A stretch of 64,000 nt of DNA from Leptospira fluminis (GTDB lineage Bacteria > Spirochaetota > Leptospiria > Leptospirales > Leptospiraceae): assembly GCF_004771275.1 (NCBI RefSeq), contig NZ_RQEV01000012.1, forward strand, positions 1-64,000, in the 5' to 3' direction. Numbering within the stretch: position 1 is the first letter of the stretch; each line of letters opens with the position of its first letter. Made by a program: the position numbers and the translations under genes. This document shows, piece by piece, positions 33,250 to 43,041 of the stretch. A model generated the notes under the pieces. It did no database searches. It had not been told where the DNA came from and saw only the letters and a list, made by a program, of their open reading frames with translations.

Positions 33250-35163
33250 ATGCAACAAGAACAATCCAATCTCGAAGGTATCCGTATTCCCGCGGACCTT
33301 AGAAAACTATCTCCGGAGGAGTTGCCTCGACTTTGTGCCGAGATTAGAAATTACATCATAGACACTTTGTCCGGAGTAGGCGGTCACTTTGCGAGCAATC
33401 TTGGCGTCGTGGAGTTGACCGTCGCGTTGCATTACGTATTCGACACTCCCACCGACCGGTTGATCTGGGACGTGGGCCACCAAACATACCCTCATAAGAT
33501 CCTTACCGGCAGGAAGGAGAAGCTTTCCACGGTCCGTAAATTCAAAGGACTTTCCGGATTCCCGAAAAGAGAGGAATCGATTTACGATCTGTATAATACC
33601 GGTCACGCGGGAACTTCCATCTCCCAAGCTTTGGGTGAAGCCGTTGCTCGGGATCTTACCGGAAAATCCTATAACGTGGTAGGTATCATCGGGGACGCTT
33701 CCATCGCGACCGGAATGGCGCTCGAAGCCATGAACCACGCAGGGCATCTGAAAAAGGACCTGATCGTCGTTTTGAACGATAACTACATGTCCATCTCCAA
33801 GAACGTAGGTTCCATTTCGAATTATCTGAACAATATCATCAGTTCGCATTTTTATCTGAACTGGAAAAGAATATTTTATACTTTTCTAAAGTGGCTGCCC
33901 ATCGTGGGACCCGCGATGGAAAGTTTCTTTAGGCGCGTGGAAAAAGGCTTCAAGGACGTATTTACTCCCGGAGGACTGTTCGAGGATTTAGGATTCGTTT
34001 ATATCGGTCCGGAGGACGGCCACGACGTCATTCGTCTTGTGGGTATGCTTAAAAAGATCAAAAGCATGAAGGGCCCCATTCTATTTCACGTGATCACTCA
34101 AAAAGGAAAAGGCTACGTCCCTGCGGAAAAGGATCCGATCAAATACCACGGCGTAACCCCTTTCCGAAAGGAAGACGGCGCGATGGAATCCGGGGACGAT
34201 TCCAAGATTTCCTATTCGAAGATCGTCGGAAAAGTTCTTACGCAACTTACCGAAAAGAATCCGAGAATCGCGGCGATCACCCCCGCCATGATCGAGGGAT
34301 CCGGCTTAGGGGAATATGTGAACAAATTTCCGGACCATGTATTCGACGTAGGGATTGCGGAGCAACACTCCGTCGCTTTTGCCGGAGCGATGACGAACGG
34401 GAATATCGTTCCGTATATGTGCATTTATTCCACGTTTTTAACCAGGGCTATGGACCAACTCGTCGAGGACGTTTCCTTGATGAACCTTCCGGTCCGGTTC
34501 GTAATCGACCGCGCCGGTTGCGTGGGACCCGACGGCGAAACTCACCAAGGACTTTTCGATCTCTCCTATCTGCTTTCCTTGCCGAATATGGACGTATTCG
34601 TGCCGTCTTCCGGCCAGGATCTCGTGGATTCCCTGCGGTTTATGGAAACCTACGACAAGTCGCCGATCGCGATCCGATTTCCGAAAGCGAGCGTGGCGAC
34701 TTCCGATCTGAATTTTTCCTCTTCCACGGATTTGAAGCCCGGAACGTTTCGGGTGCTGCGGCGTGGAACGGATATCGCCTTGGTATCCATCGGCTCCATT
34801 TTGGAGGAGGCCAAAAAAGCCGCGGCAATTTTGGAAGGAGAAGGGTTATCCGTCACCCTCATCGACTTAGTTTGGCTGAGACCTTTGGGAAAAGAAGCGC
34901 TGGACGAAGAATTATCCAAAGTAGGTCATTTTGCGATCTTGGATGAAAGTTACGTGGATGGAGGAGCGTCCGGGTACTTGCTGAATCGGATTTCTCCGGA
35001 ATACCTAGGACGATTCATAAAAGCTTTCGGTTTTCCCTCCGAGCCGATCCATCATGGAGAAAGAAAGGAGATCTTATTGCAATACGGATTGGACGGAAAC
35101 GGAATTGCCCGCAGTTTGCTTCAGATCGTCGGGAAAGAGCCCGTCCCCGGAAAACGCAATTAA
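33250..35163 (+). CDS. dxs: 1-deoxy-D-xylulose-5-phosphate synthase
   Basis: This 637-residue ThDP enzyme joins pyruvate and glyceraldehyde 3-phosphate, the entry to the MEP isoprenoid pathway. Motifs are IWDVGHQTYPHKILTGRK near residue 73, the cofactor motif GDASIATGMALEAMNHAG ending in NDNYMSIS, DVGIAEQHSVAFAGAMTNG, and RAGCVGPDGETHQGLFD. The second residue of the classic GDG ThDP motif is followed by Ala instead of Gly, a variant I believe occurs in other phyla. It lies 22 bp after the cyclase gene. Confidence 0.96.
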   Translation: MQQEQSNLEGIRIPADLRKLSPEELPRLCAEIRNYIIDTLSGVGGHFASNLGVVELTVALHYVFDTPTDRLIWDVGHQTYPHKILTGRKEKLSTVRKFKGLSGFPKREESIYDLYNTGHAGTSISQALGEAVARDLTGKSYNVVGIIGDASIATGMALEAMNHAGHLKKDLIVVLNDNYMSISKNVGSISNYLNNIISSHFYLNWKRIFYTFLKWLPIVGPAMESFFRRVEKGFKDVFTPGGLFEDLGFVYIGPEDGHDVIRLVGMLKKIKSMKGPILFHVITQKGKGYVPAEKDPIKYHGVTPFRKEDGAMESGDDSKISYSKIVGKVLTQLTEKNPRIAAITPAMIEGSGLGEYVNKFPDHVFDVGIAEQHSVAFAGAMTNGNIVPYMCIYSTFLTRAMDQLVEDVSLMNLPVRFVIDRAGCVGPDGETHQGLFDLSYLLSLPNMDVFVPSSGQDLVDSLRFMETYDKSPIAIRFPKASVATSDLNFSSSTDLKPGTFRVLRRGTDIALVSIGSILEEAKKAAAILEGEGLSVTLIDLVWLRPLGKEALDEELSKVGHFAILDESYVDGGASGYLLNRISPEYLGRFIKAFGFPSEPIHHGERKEILLQYGLDGNGIARSLLQIVGKEPVPGKRN

Positions 35164-35210
35164 GCTCCCGAGTCAGGCGGCCGAAAATAAAAGAAAAAAC
35201 GGGTAGATAA

Positions 35211-35681
35211 TTGGAAAACCTGACGCCTGAAGATAAGCTTGAAGCCGCAAAATTCTTTTACAAAGCCGGGGACATTGATCGGTCCGAATTCCTGTTAAAA
35301 TCATTTTTAGAGCATAAGGAAGATCACGAAGCCTATTTCTTTTTAGGTTTGATCGAAAATCAAAGAACCAACTGGCAGAGAGGATTGTATTACTTTTACC
35401 GGTCGGTGGAAATCAATTCGGAATACGGAAATCCTTGCAACGAGATCGGTATCCTTTTGCTCAGAATGGGCAGGGAACGGGAATCCGTTTATTGGTTAAA
35501 GAAATCATTGCGTTGCACGTTGAACGACGCTCCACATATTTCTCTCTTTAACCTTGCGACCTTGTACAAAATCTGGAATAGGCCTGAGAGATCGCTTCAA
35601 TACCTTCATAAGGCTATCGTAATAAAACCCGATTTCGAGGAAGCGAAACGCCTTCGAGAAGAATTGAATACCGGAATTTAA
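35211..35681 (+). CDS. TPR-repeat protein
   Basis: This 156-residue soluble protein has about four TPRs: LEAAKFFYKAGDIDRSEFLL, HEAYFFLGLIENQRTNWQRG, GNPCNEIGILLLRMGRERES and PERSLQYLHKAIVIKPDFEE. It starts at a TTG 47 bp after dxs. It is a paralogue of the TPR protein at 11814-12317, sharing GNP(C/Y)N(E/D)IG and a matching repeat register. Probably a protein-binding scaffold, with no partner visible. Confidence 0.78.
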   Translation: MENLTPEDKLEAAKFFYKAGDIDRSEFLLKSFLEHKEDHEAYFFLGLIENQRTNWQRGLYYFYRSVEINSEYGNPCNEIGILLLRMGRERESVYWLKKSLRCTLNDAPHISLFNLATLYKIWNRPERSLQYLHKAIVIKPDFEEAKRLREELNTGI

Positions 35682-35696
35682 GACTCCCCGAGATCT

Positions 35697-36191
35697 TTAA
35701 CTTCTGAACTCCGGTGGAAGAGGGACTTCCGGGCCTTCTTCCGTCTCGGGCAATCGGATCGTGGCCGTTTTCGTACGCAACACGAGACCCTTGTCGGTCT
35801 CCTCTAAAAAACGGGAGAGATCGGCGGCCACGTTTCTCGCGATCCTGTATTTTAAGAGCTTGTTTCCCTTTCTTTTCGCGATGAGAGTTCCCTCCCGATC
35901 CGCTATCAGATCCAATTCGGAGAGTTTCCATTCTTCTCCCGCGTCGCTTAAAAAGAGGAGTTCGCCGTTTTCTTCTCCCACTCGGATCAGATTCAGAGGA
36001 TAGCCTTCCAAAAGTAGATAACCGTTTTCGGATAGATCCCCGTATCGGTTGTCGATGTACACACCGTCGGGCGCTTCCTTAAGGTTTTTTCGGAAATACG
36101 CCAGAACTTCCCGGTGCTCTATTTTCATTCCTCGGAAGATCCAATCCCCGTTGGAAACGACTTTGATCTCGCTATCTAGACGTTTTGCCAT
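35697..36191 (-). CDS. DUF1285-like soluble protein
   Basis: This 164-residue cytoplasmic protein begins KRLDSEIKVVSNGDWIFRGM and continues with a segment shaped like the start of DUF1285 proteins (a D/N-G-x-W-x-x-x-G-x-x-I pattern, then an F-x-x-x-L stretch, then a G-x-Y). This resemblance is from memory and is modest. No signal peptide or TM is present. It overlaps the lipoprotein gene upstream by 20 bp, so the two are translationally coupled. Function is unknown. Confidence 0.6.
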   Translation of the reverse strand: MAKRLDSEIKVVSNGDWIFRGMKIEHREVLAYFRKNLKEAPDGVYIDNRYGDLSENGYLLLEGYPLNLIRVGEENGELLFLSDAGEEWKLSELDLIADREGTLIAKRKGNKLLKYRIARNVAADLSRFLEETDKGLVLRTKTATIRLPETEEGPEVPLPPEFRS

Positions 36192-36621
36192 CCCTGTCGG
36201 ATTCCTTGTACCGAAACGCGATACCTTCCAATACTTTCGCGGACTGAGGGAGTTCCACTACGTTTGTGGAATATCCGGCGGAGGTTCCGCTCATGAAAAC
36301 CGTGGCGGGAACCGGAACCAGGCCTTTTCCGGAATAAAACATTCCGTCCATTCCCCTTTCGAATAGTTCCTTTTTGATCTTGTCGATATAGTATTTTTCC
36401 ACTTTTCCGTCTCCGAAATTCCGGAGTAGAATGCGACCGAACACCTCGTAACTTTTATTCCGAGGAGCCTGCTTTAAGATTTCTATCTCTTTCCAGGATT
36501 GTTTGTGGGTCCGGATCAAATCTTCGCGATATGCGACGTCCGGAACGAACTCGACGGACTGGCAGGAGGAAAGGCCACCGATTAAGAGCAAGAATAACGC
36601 GAACCGAACTAACGTCGGCAT
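36172..36621 (-). CDS. Putative lipoprotein, unknown function
   Basis: From the ATG at 36621 this 149-residue protein has a short signal peptide (MPTLVRFALFLLLIGGLSSC) with lipobox L-S-S-C and acylated Cys20. In-frame ATGs at 36660 and 36672 would give a longer, very basic n-region. The mature part is mixed alpha/beta, and its C-terminal half reads GLVPVPATVFMSGTSAGYST. It is co-transcribed with the DUF1285-like gene (20-bp overlap). It probably uses the leftward half of the symmetric promoter at 36727-36774. No family is recognised. Confidence 0.65.
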   Translation of the reverse strand: MPTLVRFALFLLLIGGLSSCQSVEFVPDVAYREDLIRTHKQSWKEIEILKQAPRNKSYEVFGRILLRNFGDGKVEKYYIDKIKKELFERGMDGMFYSGKGLVPVPATVFMSGTSAGYSTNVVELPQSAKVLEGIAFRYKESDRDGKTSR

Positions 36622-36726
36622 TTCGGAATGTTCCCTTTTCCTTTTTTCCGACGGTTTCATTCTTGTTTCCATTCAGAAAAGCGCCCCGTGGAGGACAAGC
36701 CTTTTTGGAGAGACCAAAAACTAGGC

Positions 36727-36774
36727 TTTTCAGGATCGTTTTTTTTAGTATACTGTCCACGAACGACCGGTAAA
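36727..36774. promoter_or_regulatory. Candidate bidirectional promoter with a shared symmetric -10
   Basis: AGTATACT at 36747-36754 is self-complementary, so TATACT reads as a -10 on both strands. A -35-like TTTTCA (36727-36732) lies 16 bp upstream for the rightward gene, and TTTACC (complement of 36769-36774) lies 16 bp upstream for the leftward lipoprotein gene. Both -35 boxes are weak, so this is inference. Confidence 0.35.
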
Positions 36775-36839
36775 TTATCGCTGAATTCGGAAGCATCCGT
36801 ATTCTGGTTCCTCACGGCCGGTCTTGCCAGACAATTCGT

Positions 36840-37526
36840 ATGGAAGATATTGAATTAAAAAAGCGTGCTAGAGAAAACGTCCTCAAAATCGGGTATTGCA
36901 ACCTGGATGAACTTGAGGAGAAAGTGAAGGCGTTTCGCGTGATGAACCAAAACGCCGCCAAAAAAAGATACCTCATTACCCGGGAACCGATTGCGGACTC
37001 CACGGGAAAAATCCTCGTACCTAAGGCCGCCGAGATAGATATTTCAACGGCAAAGTTACTGCGTCGTCATTTTAAAGGTTCGGTGGAATTCAAAACCTTC
37101 CAACCCGACGAAGGGATTGTCATCATCTCGGATATGACTTCCGCGGAGGGTGTTTCCTTTACCATGGACATAGTGACCCAGATTATGAACCTGGGCGGAG
37201 GTGCCTACGAAGGGTTCATCGATCGGGTGGACAGTTTCGGGGACTTTATCAATCTTTTGAAAAAATCCCTGTTTCCGAGATTGATCATCATCGGATACAT
37301 TCCGGCGGATAAGGTCCAAGCGGAACTCCTGAATTTTGTCAGAGTGAAGAGAGTGGATAATTATTTGCGAGCGATGGAACTTACCCACACCGCCTTTAAA
37401 CCCAATCCTTATTTTTCCAAAATAAGACAGATCGAAATATCCCCGGAGGATCCTAAATCCTGGGGTAGATTCGTGGTAGAGATCGTGAGGGAATACACTC
37501 GCCCTTATCTTTTAGAGGACGTGTAA
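36840..37526 (+). CDS. Conserved hypothetical protein
   Basis: This 228-residue soluble protein has a charged helical N terminus ([20 protein letters not shown]) and a small beta-rich segment around [20 protein letters not shown] followed by [15 protein letters not shown], recalling a SAF-like or HD-GYP-associated N-terminal fold. It continues with a mixed alpha/beta C-terminal half ([20 protein letters not shown]). No catalytic motif is apparent. It is convergent with the CNB protein gene (15-bp gap). I do not recognise the family, and the fold remark is weak inference. Confidence 0.7.
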   Translation: MEDIELKKRARENVLKIGYCNLDELEEKVKAFRVMNQNAAKKRYLITREPIADSTGKILVPKAAEIDISTAKLLRRHFKGSVEFKTFQPDEGIVIISDMTSAEGVSFTMDIVTQIMNLGGGAYEGFIDRVDSFGDFINLLKKSLFPRLIIIGYIPADKVQAELLNFVRVKRVDNYLRAMELTHTAFKPNPYFSKIRQIEISPEDPKSWGRFVVEIVREYTRPYLLEDV

Positions 37527-37541
37527 AACGTCCTCTTTCGA

Positions 37542-40067
37542 TTATACCCGGTAGAATTCCAAATTTTCGCGTAAGGGATCGGGCAGAGAGCCGATCGCGT
37601 TGATGTATTTCTTATAACGGTTTTCCAATTCCGTGAACTTTCTGGTCCGTATATTGATGAACCGGTTGTTGATCTCGCTGAATGCGGGCATCTTGGCGAC
37701 TTTTTCCCGGATCGGCCTGGCAAACGGGATATGCCGATAAAAGATTCCTCTGACGACGCGATTTAAACGTTGCACGCTTTCCGATTCGTACTTGATCCAA
37801 AGCTGATAGTCGTTCGCGAAAATATCCCTTTCGTTCCTGAATCGTTTGAATTCCGCGGCCAACTTCTCTTTTACTTCGATGGAAAGGTCTTTGTTCTTTT
37901 TATAAAATTGAACGTAGTCCATATAGTCCGCCGTAATGGACGGGTTCCCGACGTTATTCCACTCGGGACCCAAGATCGTCTTGCAGAGTTCCCAGCGGAA
38001 GGCCGCAAAAGCGTCGATGAGAAGGGACTTTAAATCTCCCTGGACGAAGATGGGGAGAACGATGCGTCCGCGACTCTCTTTGGACCCGGAACCTCTGTGG
38101 ACCGACAATTCTTGCCACATCATGACTTTGCTTCCGATCGAGGGAACGATGATGAAATCCGGGATGATGGATCTTTGCACGAATTCCTTATTGATTCCCA
38201 GTTCCGGGTTATTGTAGATCACTTCCCTGCTAAAGACGGAAAAATCGACTCCCACGATCTCGTTGATCGCGTCCGTAAGCATCTTTTTGGAGACGTACGC
38301 TTTTCCTAGGGGGATTTGGGAATGGTATTTGGTCAAAATGGGGAGATACGTCGCAAGAGATCCCGTCGTGAGTCTCACGTTGGATTCGTACATTGCGGCG
38401 AATTCGAATTTTAGACGCGCTTCCGGATTGTCTATATCCGGGGGAAGATCGGACTCCTTTTTGAAACTCGCGTTCCTATTGTCCATTTTCACCTTATCGA
38501 AAAAGTTCTGTCCTAATTCGTCCAACGAAGTCGGGGCTTCGCGCCTATAGATCCTTTCCAGCCATTCCTGTCCGTAATGGATAGGAATGGCCGATGGAGG
38601 CGAGATCGCGTCCTTGAAGGTGGACATGAAGACCAACTGTGAATCGTCCAATAAGGTTTCGTCAAAGAAGCCGTACTTCAACATAAGATCCACCGGCTTA
38701 GGAACGTTCTTATTGGAGTTGAGGTATTTCTGAAAACATCCGGCATAAATATCGAAATAAATCTTAGTGATCAATCTACGGAGCTTTCTGGTATCGTTGT
38801 CGGATTCCAAGGGGTTCTTTAAGGATTTCAACTTCACCATTAAGGCGGAGAATTCCTTAACCGCTTCCCCGCCTAAGCCGGAATACTGTATGATCATGGA
38901 GGCGGAATTCTGAAGTTCCTTCCGGATCGCGGCCGCATCGGCGGAGCTGTCGACTCCGATGGAACCGTTCGACGAAGCGGCGGCGGAACTCCCTTCGTAC
39001 TTCTTGGCCAGGCCCGCCGTTTTTTCCAGGAAGGATTTGATATTCGGAGAGGGAGCCGGCATGGGCGATCCGAATAATGCCTGGTGTCCCGCTAATGCCT
39101 TCTCTATTTTTTGGGAGATCGCCTGTAATACGGGCACGACGAATTCGGGAGAAGACGACGCGTATCCGTTCGCGGTCATGTCCAGGATGAGGTAGAATTT
39201 TTCGGTGAGACTCTCTTCTCCGCCGATCAAAAAACGGAGCGCTTCCTCCAATTCTTCCAGGATTCCCTTTCCGTTTTCCGTGAGTTCGCTTTGTACTTTG
39301 CCTAATTTTTCGCAGACATAAGAAACCATGCTCGGATCGGGAGCGAATAATTGGGCCAAGAGATTCGGATCGGCCAGGATCAGTTTCCGCAGAAAATTGA
39401 ATTCCTGGTCCTGGAACTCCAACTCTTCCGGGTAGTATTTCAACAATTGTTGGGAGTGCTCCTCGTCCAAATAGGTCGCGGTGGGTCGTTCCGGTAGGAT
39501 TCCTCCATTTTCGAAATAATTCTTCAGATTCTCCCGCGACAATCTCAGGATAGGATCCACGATATCCGCGCCCGGCTCTGCAATCGGTTGCCCCGGTTTG
39601 ATATCCGGAAAAACCGCAGGATTGAATTGGTAATACAATAAGGAAAGATTATCGTTCGTTTTTGCCAGATCGGATGAGATCTTGCGGAGTTGGTTCGTTC
39701 TCTTGAAAAGTTCCGTGATTTCGCGCAGGAGAGAGCGACCCACCATGATTCCTAGGGAAGGGCGTGCAGCCAGAGATTTGGACACCGTTGACGGAGACAT
39801 AACATACGTGGATAAGACGCATTCCTGTTCCGCGAAGATGGAATACGGATACCTTCCTCCTGAAAATAAGGCGGAGGCTCCGGGAGTCAAATTCGCACCG
39901 GAGAGTTTGAAGAGCTCCAATTTTCTCCCTTTCGGACCCTCGGCGACGTACCTCAATCCTCCGCTATGTAAAACGTTCAGAGAGTTTACCGGACTGCCTT
40001 CCGGAAAAAGGATGCTGCCGGCGGGGACGGTTACTTTTTGATTCGGAACACTTGTATCTATGGCCAT
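37542..40067 (-). CDS. Large protein with N-terminal cyclic-nucleotide-binding domain
   Basis: This 841-residue protein has a CNB (cap-family) beta-roll over about residues 10-125: [40 protein letters not shown] and an aromatic-rich strand after [20 protein letters not shown]. The usual GE/RxA phosphate-binding cassette is not clearly complete. The remaining 700 residues are mostly helical, with no DNA-binding, kinase or membrane motif I can name, and an Ala/Ser-rich linker near 360-385. The protein could sense cAMP made by the CHASE2 cyclase 4.3 kb upstream, which is inference. It is convergent with the 228-residue protein gene. Confidence 0.7.
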   Translation of the reverse strand: MAIDTSVPNQKVTVPAGSILFPEGSPVNSLNVLHSGGLRYVAEGPKGRKLELFKLSGANLTPGASALFSGGRYPYSIFAEQECVLSTYVMSPSTVSKSLAARPSLGIMVGRSLLREITELFKRTNQLRKISSDLAKTNDNLSLLYYQFNPAVFPDIKPGQPIAEPGADIVDPILRLSRENLKNYFENGGILPERPTATYLDEEHSQQLLKYYPEELEFQDQEFNFLRKLILADPNLLAQLFAPDPSMVSYVCEKLGKVQSELTENGKGILEELEEALRFLIGGEESLTEKFYLILDMTANGYASSSPEFVVPVLQAISQKIEKALAGHQALFGSPMPAPSPNIKSFLEKTAGLAKKYEGSSAAASSNGSIGVDSSADAAAIRKELQNSASMIIQYSGLGGEAVKEFSALMVKLKSLKNPLESDNDTRKLRRLITKIYFDIYAGCFQKYLNSNKNVPKPVDLMLKYGFFDETLLDDSQLVFMSTFKDAISPPSAIPIHYGQEWLERIYRREAPTSLDELGQNFFDKVKMDNRNASFKKESDLPPDIDNPEARLKFEFAAMYESNVRLTTGSLATYLPILTKYHSQIPLGKAYVSKKMLTDAINEIVGVDFSVFSREVIYNNPELGINKEFVQRSIIPDFIIVPSIGSKVMMWQELSVHRGSGSKESRGRIVLPIFVQGDLKSLLIDAFAAFRWELCKTILGPEWNNVGNPSITADYMDYVQFYKKNKDLSIEVKEKLAAEFKRFRNERDIFANDYQLWIKYESESVQRLNRVVRGIFYRHIPFARPIREKVAKMPAFSEINNRFINIRTRKFTELENRYKKYINAIGSLPDPLRENLEFYRV

Positions 40068-40177
40068 AAGTTCGTAAAAGAGAGCAAATTAAGAAGAAAA
40101 CAATCCTTCACCGATACGGGAAACTCTTTTTCTAGGATCGGATCTAAAATCCCCTGATCCTTGCCGGATCCTGAATT

Positions 40178-41410
40178 TTGTCTCCTCCAAAACGGATTCT
40201 TCGGATCCGAAGGGAAGCCCTCTACTGCTTGACTGATTTCGTACCTCCCCGAATGCTCCTAAGCGACATGAAGAAATTGGACGCGCTCTTATCCGGATCT
40301 AAGATCGGAATGTTGACGAATCAAAGCGCATACGGATGGGAACACGACTATCATTTCCGAACGATCAAGGCGAAATACGGACTAAAAAAATTATTTTTGC
40401 CTGAGCACGGACTGTTTGCGGAATTGCAGGACCAAGTCTCCGGATCTTCCCTTTCCTACAATCTAGGGGACACTCAGATCTTAAACCTGTACGGAGACGC
40501 CGAAGAAAGTCTGGTCCCTTCTCCGGAATCTTTGGACGGGTTGGATACGATCCTAATCGATATCCGGGATGTAGGCGCAAGATACTATACCTTTTTAACC
40601 TCAGCACTCTATCTCTTGCAAACCGTGGATCGAAAAAACCGCGAAGGTGGACATCGGATCAAGGTCGTGGTATTCGACTCGCCCAATCCGGCGGGGAGTA
40701 AGGTGGAAGGGAGTCCGTTAGAGGAAAAGTATTCGTCCTTCGTCGGGATTCCCGGCGTGCCGCATAGGCATGGATTGACCGCAGCCGGACTTTTGGAATT
40801 TTATAAGGATACGTTCGGGTTGGATTTCGAGTTTTACTCTTTCGGAAAGATGTACAGCAAAAGTTACGATCCGTTTCTTTGGGTTCCTCCCTCTCCGAAT
40901 ATTCCCTCGTTTACGACGTGCTTCGTATATGCTGGGCTATGTCTATTGGAAGGTACGAATCTTTCGGAAGGGAGAGGAACGACTCGTCCTTTCGAAACTT
41001 TCGGAGCTCCGTATTTGAACGATTCGGACGAACGATTGCGCAAAACGTTGGAAGAACCTCAGAAAGGGGTCTTTCGTTTAAGGCCGCTCCGAATGATTCC
41101 AACCTTCCATAAACACGCCGGAAAAGTATGCGGAGGATTTCAGATATTGCTGGAGAAGCCTTCCGAATTTCATAGCCTCTTGTTCGGGCTACATCTATTA
41201 CGTACTCTGAGGGAATTTTATCCAGTCGATTTTTCGTATCTGAAAGGGCCTTACGAATTCCGTTCCGATCTTTCCGCGATAGAACTTCTGGTCGGAGACG
41301 ATTTTTTACTAGGTTACCTGGACGGGAAGCGCTCCTATTTGGAGGCGGAGGAATATCTTTCCGAAAAGGAAAGCCTCTGGAGAAAGGAAACCAAGGCGTA
41401 TCGTAAATAG
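40178..41410 (+). CDS. DUF1343 / NamZ-like exo-beta-N-acetylmuramidase family protein
   Basis: This protein has 410 residues from a TTG at 40178, or 385 from the ATG at 40253. Family landmarks are [78 protein letters not shown] and [23 protein letters not shown]1343 members such as Bacillus NamZ release N-acetylmuramic acid from peptidoglycan fragments. No signal peptide is seen with either start, so it may act on recycled fragments in the cytosol. The region upstream (110 bp) has no obvious promoter. Confidence 0.87.
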   Translation: MSPPKRILRIRREALYCLTDFVPPRMLLSDMKKLDALLSGSKIGMLTNQSAYGWEHDYHFRTIKAKYGLKKLFLPEHGLFAELQDQVSGSSLSYNLGDTQILNLYGDAEESLVPSPESLDGLDTILIDIRDVGARYYTFLTSALYLLQTVDRKNREGGHRIKVVVFDSPNPAGSKVEGSPLEEKYSSFVGIPGVPHRHGLTAAGLLEFYKDTFGLDFEFYSFGKMYSKSYDPFLWVPPSPNIPSFTTCFVYAGLCLLEGTNLSEGRGTTRPFETFGAPYLNDSDERLRKTLEEPQKGVFRLRPLRMIPTFHKHAGKVCGGFQILLEKPSEFHSLLFGLHLLRTLREFYPVDFSYLKGPYEFRSDLSAIELLVGDDFLLGYLDGKRSYLEAEEYLSEKESLWRKETKAYRK

Positions 41411-41414
41411 GGAA

Positions 41415-42638
41415 CTAAAGTTGTTCCAATTTTTTTAGCAGATTCGATTTTTCGATTTCCGTTCCGCCGAGCGAAATCGCTTTTTGAAGATTCAGTTTGG
41501 CCTTCTCCGAGTCCATACTTGAATAAAGTTCGCCTAACAGAATATGATAATAGCGATTTTCTTTTAAGTCCAATTTTTCGGCTTCTTCTATCGCTTCCTT
41601 TTTTCCTCTCGCTTTGGAAAGAGCGTAAGTACGATTTAGTGCCGCCATGGGGGAATATTCGATTTGGAGAAGACGATTGTACAGCTGCAATACGTTTTCC
41701 CATTTTTCGGAACTATCCGATTTCAAAGTGTGCCAGTAGGCGATTCCCGCTTCGAGATGATATTTCGAAATCCCGGAACCCGACGAAGCGCGATGCAGAA
41801 AATGAATTCCTTTTCGGATCCAATCCGAGTTCCAAAGGGAAGGATCCTGATCCTCGTATAGGACTAGTTCTCCGTCCCGGTTCGTTCTGGCTTCGAGTCT
41901 GGAGGAATGAAAGCACATGAGGGAAAGTAGCGCATATACTTTAGGTTTGTCCGTGATTTTGTTCTCCGCCAGAATACTGCAAAGGCGAAGCGCTTCGAAA
42001 CAAAGTTCCTTTTGTACTGTTCTTTCCGCGCTCGAGGAGTAATAGCCTTCGTTGAATAGCAGATAGATCGTCGCGAGGACCAAGTCCAATCTTTCCTCGA
42101 TTTCGGATTCCGTCGGAAATTCTATCGGTACTTTCTCCGCTCTAAGCTTTTCCTTTGCTCGAAATAATCTTTTTTGTATCGTTTCTTTGTTCGTTAAAAA
42201 CGCATTCGCGATCTCTTCGATTCCGAATCCGCAGAGGATTCGAAGGGAAAGTCCCACTTGTGCCGCCGGAGGGATCGTCGGATGGCAGATCGCGAACATC
42301 ATTTGAAGTTGGCTATCGTTGATGTTTTGCGGAGACAGATCGATTTCTTCTCCAGAATCCGAAATCCTATCGACCATATTCGGAAGGACCTTGTTTCCGT
42401 AGATGGAGTTCCTGCGAAGATGAGTTCTTGCTTTGTTTTTTGCCACCGAATAGAGCCAAGCCGTCGGATTCGGAGGAACTCCCCTGATTTTCCAGATTTC
42501 CGAGGCTGCCGCAAACGTATCTCCGGCTATGTCCTCAGCAATTTCGATTTCGCTGAAACCGAAGCGCTTGCATAGCACGGAGATGATTTTACGATATTCC
42601 GTCCTGAATAGGTGAGGGATGAGCTCGTATTCGTTCAT
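41415..42638 (-). CDS. ECF42-type RNA polymerase sigma factor with C-terminal helical domain
   Basis: From the ATG at 42638 this is a 407-residue protein. The sigma2 region covers about 10-80 (SEIEIAEDIAGDTFAAASEI and NPTAWLYSVAKNKARTHLRR) and sigma4 about 120-175 (LRILCGFGIEEIANAFLTNK with TIQKRLFRAKEKL). The long C-terminal DUF6596/TPR-like extension (about 185-400) is diagnostic of ECF42. These sigma factors lack a classic anti-sigma factor and are typically encoded next to DGPF (YCII-related) proteins, as here, 31 bp downstream of one. An open extension to 42713 overlaps that gene and is unlikely. It is the last gene of a three-gene leftward cluster. Confidence 0.9.
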   Translation of the reverse strand: MNEYELIPHLFRTEYRKIISVLCKRFGFSEIEIAEDIAGDTFAAASEIWKIRGVPPNPTAWLYSVAKNKARTHLRRNSIYGNKVLPNMVDRISDSGEEIDLSPQNINDSQLQMMFAICHPTIPPAAQVGLSLRILCGFGIEEIANAFLTNKETIQKRLFRAKEKLRAEKVPIEFPTESEIEERLDLVLATIYLLFNEGYYSSSAERTVQKELCFEALRLCSILAENKITDKPKVYALLSLMCFHSSRLEARTNRDGELVLYEDQDPSLWNSDWIRKGIHFLHRASSGSGISKYHLEAGIAYWHTLKSDSSEKWENVLQLYNRLLQIEYSPMAALNRTYALSKARGKKEAIEEAEKLDLKENRYYHILLGELYSSMDSEKAKLNLQKAISLGGTEIEKSNLLKKLEQL

Positions 42639-42669
42639 GGCATCCTCAAAGAATATCCGGAGAAAAGGT

Positions 42670-43026
42670 TCAACTCGGGTCGTGCGCCGCCGAAATCTCC
42701 CTGACTTCCACACTATTTCCTTCCCCGTTTAAAATGGGACATTTTTTAGCGATTTCTAATGCTGTTTCCAGATTTTCCGCGGAAATTACGATAAAGCCGG
42801 CCAAAGATTCCTTGATTTCCACGAACGGGCCGTCGATTACGATCCCTCCCGACTTTACCACCTTTCCTTCTTTGGAAAGACCGGTCCCGCCTCTGAATTT
42901 GTTCTGAGCCGCGATGCCTCCGACCCAATCTTGGTATTGCTTCATATAAACCTGCATCTGTTCCGGGGAAGGCTGAGCTTCCTTGGTGAGCAAATCCAAT
43001 CGCATCAATATCAAATATTCTTCCAT
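42670..43026 (-). CDS. YCII-related DGPF-domain protein
   Basis: This 118-residue protein of the DGPF/YCII family has MEEYLILMRLDLLTKEAQPS, the family's IDGPFVEIKESLAGFIVI stretch and a C-terminal GNSVEVREI. These small ferredoxin-like-fold proteins are almost always next to ECF42 sigma factors and are thought to take part in their signalling, but the biochemical role is not established. The ATG has AGGAGA in front. It lies 15 bp after the hydrolase stop and 31 bp before the sigma factor start. Confidence 0.92.
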   Translation of the reverse strand: MEEYLILMRLDLLTKEAQPSPEQMQVYMKQYQDWVGGIAAQNKFRGGTGLSKEGKVVKSGGIVIDGPFVEIKESLAGFIVISAENLETALEIAKKCPILNGEGNSVEVREISAAHDPS

Positions 43027-43041
43027 TTTCGTTCTCCTCGA

